Below, piece by piece: positions 6,953 through 10,317 of a stretch of DNA of 10,317 nucleotides. The DNA is taken from NCBI GenBank assembly GCA_026713405.1, contig JAPOON010000574.1, positions 1 through 10,317 on the forward strand. The letters run 5' to 3'. Position numbers and translations under genes: made by a program. How positions within the stretch are numbered: the first letter of the stretch is position 1; each line of letters starts with the position of its first letter. Source of the DNA: Gammaproteobacteria bacterium. GTDB taxonomy: Bacteria > Pseudomonadota > Gammaproteobacteria > Pseudomonadales > Azotimanducaceae_A. The notes below the pieces were generated by a model. It made no database searches and was not told the DNA's origin. It saw only the letters and a list, made by a program, of their open reading frames with translations.

Positions 6953-7732
6953 ATGATCGGAGAACGGCTGAAAGACTGTACAGCCATCGTCACCGGCGGC
7001 AGCACGGGCATCGGTTACGGGTGCGCGCAGGTGCTTGGCAGTGCAGGCGTGCATGTGGTGATAACGGCGCGAACCGAAGCGGATGGCCGGCAAGCCGAAG
7101 CTGACTTCAGGGCGCTTGGCCTCAGCGTGGTTTACCTGCCACAGGACGTTTCCTCGGAAGCGGACTGGGAGCGCATCACGAAAGAGACGGTGGAGCGCTT
7201 CGGACGGCTCGATTTCCTGATCAACAACGCCGGGATCTCGTTTCTGAGCCCTATCGAAGAGACGCCGGCGGAGACCCTGATGTCTATCGTAAGGGTAAAC
7301 CTCATCGGCGCCTGGTACGGGCTCAAGCACTGTGTGCCGCTAATTTCGGAGGCATACGATCAGCGTGGCTTCCCTGGCATGGCGGTCAATGTGTCCTCGG
7401 TTCTGAGCCGCATCGGCCAGGACGGCGCCAGTGCCTATTGCTCGGCGAAGGGCGGCATGGCGGGCCTCAACAGGGCTTATGAGCGGATGCTCGCCGGCCA
7501 GCAACACCGGGTGCAGGTCAAGAGCCTGCTGCCCGGGTACACGATGACTCCCCAGGTGGACAAGGCTATCGGCCGGGACTCACCGCTGGTGGACCAGATC
7601 GGGCAGACGATCCCGCTGCGGCGCTGGGCGGAACCCGAGGAAATGGGCGAGGCGCTGCTGATGATGCTCGACCCGTCCATTCAATTTGCCGACACGGAGG
7701 TGCTTGTCGATGGCGGATTCCTCGCAAGCTAA
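6953..7732 (+). CDS. short-chain dehydrogenase/reductase (classical SDR)
   Basis: This 259-residue oxidoreductase has all classical SDR features: TGGSTGIG (14-21) for the dinucleotide, R40 at the end of beta-strand 2 (favouring NADP(H), tentatively), D65 of QDVS, NNAG (91-94), N116, S149 and YCSAK with Tyr162/Lys166 as the catalytic pair, ending VDGGFLAS. It likely oxidises or reduces a hydroxyl/keto group on an acyl-CoA, like 3-hydroxyacyl-CoA dehydrogenases of this fold. ATG at 6953 is preceded by a strong GGAGG (6944-6948). The segment 134-145 (EAYDQRGFPGMA) is a longer loop than in FabG-like enzymes. Its last 23 bp overlap the following degenerate SDR gene, which suggests translational coupling and a shared complex. 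Exact substrate unknown. Confidence 0.88.
   Translation: MIGERLKDCTAIVTGGSTGIGYGCAQVLGSAGVHVVITARTEADGRQAEADFRALGLSVVYLPQDVSSEADWERITKETVERFGRLDFLINNAGISFLSPIEETPAETLMSIVRVNLIGAWYGLKHCVPLISEAYDQRGFPGMAVNVSSVLSRIGQDGASAYCSAKGGMAGLNRAYERMLAGQQHRVQVKSLLPGYTMTPQVDKAIGRDSPLVDQIGQTIPLRRWAEPEEMGEALLMMLDPSIQFADTEVLVDGGFLAS
7696..7700 (+). promoter_or_regulatory. Shine-Dalgarno GGAGG deciding an overlapping start
   Basis: GGAGG lies 9 nt before ATG 7710, inside the 3' end of the SDR gene. It favours this start over a TTG at 7686 and explains the 23-bp gene overlap. Confidence 0.7.
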
Positions 7733-8327
7733 CCCGCTCGAAGGACGCACCGTGGCCCTGGCGGGTGAACCGGGGGCCTTGAAAGACCAGGTTGCGGCCT
7801 GTCTGGATGCGCTGGGCGCGGTGTCGGTCCGGCTGCAATCGGATGCGTCCGCCGGCCCCGAAATTGGCGATCTCAAGGTCGAGGACCGCGTCACGGCGGC
7901 TCTGGACCGGGCCGAGCGCGTCCTTGGCGGGTCCGATGCCGTCGTTTATGTGGGCAGGGATCTCGCGGACGGCGAGGACCTGGCTGCATTCATCGAGGAG
8001 AGCATCGGCGGGTACCATTTCAATCTGAAGCTCGCCAAGCGACTGCGTGCCCGGGCGGCGACGGACGTGGTGGTGGTTGCGGGCGCCTCCGCCGGTGAAG
8101 AGCAGCCTGCCCTTGCCGCCGACATTCGCAACGGTGCACTCCGCCAGATTACACTGGTCGCCGCATCGGAAGGCGGGCCCCTGTCGCCGCCGTTGCTGGT
8201 CAACGCGGTCTACGTGTCCGGCGCACCCGGCCCCGAAGCGTCGGCGAGCCTGACGGCGCTGCTGGCGCGCCTGCTCGGGCGCCCGCAAGGCTATGTGACC
8301 GGTACCGCGCTGGGCATCAGGCTCTGA
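7710..8327 (+). CDS. degenerate SDR-fold protein (probable non-catalytic partner of the upstream SDR)
   Basis: This 205-residue protein can be threaded along an SDR without its active site. Residues 12-41 (GRTVALAGEPGALKDQV and onward) match the first Rossmann strand and helix, but the glycine-rich TGxxxGIG loop is reduced to AGEPGAL. DAVVYVGRD (76-84) stands where NNAG should be; a GGYHFNLKLAKRLRAR segment (100-115) matches the N-x-x-G helix; DVVVVAGASAG (119-129) matches the Ser strand. The Tyr-x3-Lys pair is absent (about Ala136/Arg140 by eye). VNAVYVSGAP (164-173) matches the VNAVAPG strand, and the end YVTGTALGIRL resembles the YxTGxxLxVDGG terminus. Such inactive subunits pair with an active SDR, as BbsC does with BbsD in the toluene pathway. 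The gene overlaps the active SDR by 23 bp, supporting a heteromer. Function is inferred. Confidence 0.75.
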   Translation: MADSSQANPLEGRTVALAGEPGALKDQVAACLDALGAVSVRLQSDASAGPEIGDLKVEDRVTAALDRAERVLGGSDAVVYVGRDLADGEDLAAFIEESIGGYHFNLKLAKRLRARAATDVVVVAGASAGEEQPALAADIRNGALRQITLVAASEGGPLSPPLLVNAVYVSGAPGPEASASLTALLARLLGRPQGYVTGTALGIRL

Positions 8328-8352
8328 CGATTACAGAAACGGGAGATACCCC

Positions 8353-9249
8353 ATGCAGTTCAGCCTCTGGCCAAACCCGACGCAGCCGTATCAAGACGTG
8401 CTCGAACTGGCCAGGCATGCCGAAGCCACCGGCTGGGACGGCTTCTGGTACGCGGACCACTTCATGCCGAATGCGCCCGATACCAGCACGCCCTGGCCGG
8501 AGGCCTGGATGACCCTGGCAGGCGTTGGCGCGCTGGTACCCAGGCTGCGGCTGGGCACCCTCGTTGCCGGCAACACCTATCGTCATCCGGCGGTGCTGGC
8601 CAAGATGGCGGCGACGCTGGATCACATGACCGGCGGCCGTGTGGTGCTCGGCCTCGGCAGCGGCTGGCAGGAGAACGAGCACCGGCAGTACGGCATCCCG
8701 TTCTACACGGTCAAAGAGCGTCTGCAGCGGCTGGAAGAAGCCTGCGCGGTCATAAAGGCGCTGTTCAGCGAGACGAAAGCCCATTTCGCCGGCCGCTTCT
8801 ATCAACTGGAGGATGCATCCCTCGAGCCGAAGCCGGTGCAGCGGCCGTTGCCCCTGCTGATCGGCGGCGGCGGCGAACAGCGCACGCTGCGCATTACCGC
8901 GCGCTTTGCCGATGCCTGGAACGTGTGGGGCGACGTGGCGACGTTGCGGCACAAGATGGAGATTCTCGATGGGCATTGCGCGGACCTGGGGCGGGACCCC
9001 AAAGCCATCAGGCGCACCGCGGTGGCCTTGTTGTTCATGAGCGAGGACAACCAGTTTCTCGAACGGATGCGCAACACCGATCTGCCGCAGCCGGCCGTGA
9101 TCGGTACCCCCGAGGAGGTCAGGGAGACACTGGACGGTTACGAATCCGCCGGGGTGGACGAATTCATCGTCCCGGACTTCACGCTGGGCCAGGGCCGCGA
9201 AAAGATTGAGCTTCTCGACCGGTTCATCAAGGAAGTGGCGGGCCGTTGA
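8353..9249 (+). CDS. LLM-class flavin/F420-dependent oxidoreductase
   Basis: This 298-residue luciferase-like TIM-barrel oxidoreductase shows GWDGFWYADHF (28-37), LRLGTLVAGNTYRHPAVLAK (65-84), MTGGRVVLGLGSGWQENEH (92-110) with YGIPF, RLEEACAVIKALF (126-138) and EPKPVQRPLPLLIGGGGE (158-175) followed by RFADAWN. The last block resembles the Rv1855c-type group of F420-dependent enzymes, which transfer hydride or act as monooxygenases. F420 versus FMN cannot be decided here and no F420 biosynthesis gene is in the window. ATG at 8353 is preceded by GGGAG with 7-nt spacing, and the gap to the upstream gene is 25 nt, so it closes the plus-strand operon. In this context it might oxidise or reduce a pathway intermediate; that is inference. 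Confidence 0.87.
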   Translation: MQFSLWPNPTQPYQDVLELARHAEATGWDGFWYADHFMPNAPDTSTPWPEAWMTLAGVGALVPRLRLGTLVAGNTYRHPAVLAKMAATLDHMTGGRVVLGLGSGWQENEHRQYGIPFYTVKERLQRLEEACAVIKALFSETKAHFAGRFYQLEDASLEPKPVQRPLPLLIGGGGEQRTLRITARFADAWNVWGDVATLRHKMEILDGHCADLGRDPKAIRRTAVALLFMSEDNQFLERMRNTDLPQPAVIGTPEEVRETLDGYESAGVDEFIVPDFTLGQGREKIELLDRFIKEVAGR

Positions 9250-9274
9250 AAATTGCGGAATCGGCGCGGCCGCC

Positions 9275-9302
9275 TGGACACCGCGGGTGAATTCCCTACA
9301 AT
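9275..9302 (+). promoter_or_regulatory. sigma-70-type promoter before the methyltransferase
   Basis: TGGACA (9275-9280, 5 of 6 to TTGACA), a 16-nt spacer and TACAAT (9297-9302, 5 of 6 to TATAAT) form the best promoter in the window. It lies just after the stop of the LLM gene (9249) and would start transcription about 25 nt before the ATG at 9334, so the methyltransferase is probably a separate unit. Confidence 0.65.
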
Positions 9303-9333
9303 CGCCGCCAATCTACACCACAGGCAGATTCCC

Positions 9334-10074
9334 ATGATCGATCCGACCCGCACGGCCGTTGCGGCATTGTTTGCCCTTGCCGCCTCGCTCCCTGTACAGG
9401 CCGACCTGGCCGAAGACATCGCCGAGGCGAGGGCGGGAGAAATCCGCACCGAAGCGGAACGTGCCCGGGATGCGAATCGCAAGCCGGCGGAAACCCTGGC
9501 TTTCTTCCGCCTGCAGCCCGACATGCGCGTGCTGGAACTGCTGCCCGGCGGTGGTTGATACACAAAGATTCTGGCCCCGGTGCCCTACGACGAGGGCGAA
9601 CTGTTCATTTCCATCGGAACCGACCGGTTGCAAGGGAACCTGCTCGGCGAACCGGGCTTCGATCGTGTCAAGGTCATTGAGACCGAAGGCGAATTCACCA
9701 GGGTCGGCCGGGTGTTCGAAGGGCTGACGTTCACGGCCGAAGGCATGGACATGGTGCTGACGTTCCGCAACCTGCACAACTTCACGCCCGATGGCCGCGC
9801 CGCCATTAATGCCTCCGCGTTCGCCGCACTGAAATCGGGTGGCTACTACGGCGTCGTCGACCACACTCGCCGCCACATGCAGAAAGCCAACGACGAGAAC
9901 TGGCGCCGCATGGACCCGGTACTGGCCATCAAGGAAATCGAGGCCGCCGGCTTCGAGTTCGTAGACTATTCGGACCTGCACTACCGGTACGACGACGAAC
10001 TGCGCTACGAAGTGGGGCGCCGTTCCGTCACCGGCAACACGGACCGGTTCACCCTGCTGTTTCGCAAGCCCTGA
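9334..10074 (+). pseudogene. exported class I SAM-dependent methyltransferase, split by an in-frame TGA
   Basis: The frame from ATG 9334 to TGA 10072-10074 encodes 245 residues except for a TGA at 9556-9558 (codon 75). Residues 1-23 form a Sec signal peptide (VAALFALAASLPVQA), so the product would be periplasmic. The family-like block RKPAETLAFFRLQPDMRVLELLPGGG (49-74) is SAM motif I; directly after the stop, in the same frame, the protein resumes with YTKILAPV, then DMVLTFRNLHNF, GGYYGVVDHTRR and DRFTLLFRKP, as in exported predicted methyltransferases of the COG4798 type. Related proteins have an aromatic residue, typically Trp, between GGG and YT, so a TGG-to-TGA change explains the break. 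A GTG at 9580 could restart translation but would lack motif I. Either a recent pseudogene or a sequencing error; standard-code TGA stops end several neighbours, which argues against recoding. Confidence 0.8.
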
Positions 10075-10086
10075 ATCCGGGCTGCT

Positions 10087-10102
10087 AGGGGGGCAACCCC
10101 CT
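10087..10102. other. GNRA-capped hairpin downstream of the methyltransferase
   Basis: AGGGGG (10087-10092) and CCCCCT (10097-10102) pair perfectly around a GCAA loop, 12 nt after the methyltransferase stop. No T-run follows, so it is not a classical intrinsic terminator; it could stabilise a 3' end or be half of a two-hairpin terminator with the element at 10174-10200. Confidence 0.5.
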
Positions 10103-10173
10103 GGCTTGCTGCGCTCGGCCGCCGCCCTGCACAAGGCTGAACTGATCCCTGGCTGGCTGTTGTCGGAGGATTA

Positions 10174-10200
10174 CGGGGGCACCCCGGCTGCCCGTTTTTT
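10174..10200 (+). terminator. candidate intrinsic terminator
   Basis: CGGG (10174-10177) pairs with CCCG (10191-10194), extended by CA/TG with a two-base bulge, and is directly followed by six T (10195-10200). It lies 100 nt after the methyltransferase stop and before the 3' end of a convergent gene. The stem is short and imperfect, so the call is moderate. Confidence 0.45.
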
Positions 10201-10239
10201 CGTGGGGCGAGAACGCCGCGCTTTGTGTCCCGGCCCGCC

Positions 10240-10317
10240 TCAGGCGATCCGATTGACCGCCTGTTCCGACTGAGTCAGCGAGCGGTCGATGCGCTCGCGC
10301 ATTTCTTCGAGGTCGAC
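10240..10317 (-). CDS. 3' end of an unidentified minus-strand gene
   Basis: From the right edge a minus-strand frame runs open for 25 codons to a TGA (10240-10242): VDLEEMRERIDRSLTQ then SEQAVNRIA. The residues suit an amphipathic, charged C-terminal helix or coiled coil. The position is convergent to the methyltransferase unit and leaves 165 bp between the two stops. Too little is visible to name a family; it could also be a chance open frame in GC-rich DNA. Confidence 0.45.
   Translation of the reverse strand, partial: VDLEEMRERIDRSLTQSEQAVNRIA

Noticed and set aside
9556..9558. TGA read as tryptophan or selenocysteine in the methyltransferase
   Set aside because: TGA is used as a normal terminator in the window (for example at 3450-3452 and 8325-8327, each followed by a ribosome site and a new gene) and TGG encodes Trp throughout. 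No convincing SECIS-type hairpin was seen and the family is not known to me for selenocysteine here.

Overview
The window is GC-rich, densely packed bacterial DNA with standard bacterial start and stop usage. Gene content (class III CoA-transferases, a crotonase, SDRs, an LLM-type flavin/F420 oxidoreductase, periplasmic or lipoprotein-like small proteins) and the Shine-Dalgarno sites fit an environmental proteobacterium, perhaps gammaproteobacterial. The taxonomic call is an inference from style only. No RNA genes, CRISPR arrays, insertion sequences or phage genes were seen.

Layout. A divergent intergenic region at about 5973-6137 splits the window into two arms. The minus-strand arm runs leftward: a CoA-transferase (4770-5972), a second CoA-transferase (3450-4652), a ThDP-dependent 2-hydroxyacyl-CoA lyase / oxalyl-CoA decarboxylase-type enzyme (1780-3435), then after a 160-bp gap a ribokinase (732-1619), an exported DUF6265-type protein (191-694) and, at the left edge, a possible interrupted lipoprotein gene. 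The plus-strand arm runs rightward as a tight operon: crotonase (6138-6926), classical SDR (6953-7732), a catalytically degenerate SDR-like protein overlapping it by 23 bp (7710-8327), and an LLM-class oxidoreductase (8353-9249). A separate gene with its own good promoter follows: an exported SAM-dependent methyltransferase split by an in-frame TGA inside its SAM-binding motif (9334-10074). A candidate terminator and the 3' end of a minus-strand gene close the window.

How the genes may work together (inference). CoA-transferase plus HACL/OXC-type lyase is the logic of the Frc/Oxc oxalate module: an acid is activated to its CoA thioester, the lyase releases formyl-CoA, and the transferase passes CoA from formyl-CoA to the next acid. 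The lyase resembles 2-hydroxyacyl-CoA lyase more than oxalyl-CoA decarboxylase, including its C-terminus, so the substrate may be a 2-hydroxy acid that is shortened by one carbon to an aldehyde or ketone. The crotonase and the SDR plus degenerate-SDR pair add beta-oxidation-like steps; active/inactive SDR pairs with class III CoA-transferases are known from the anaerobic toluene (bbs) pathway. Together this looks like a CoA-dependent catabolic cluster for an unidentified carboxylic acid. The ribokinase, DUF6265 protein and methyltransferase are probably unrelated neighbours.
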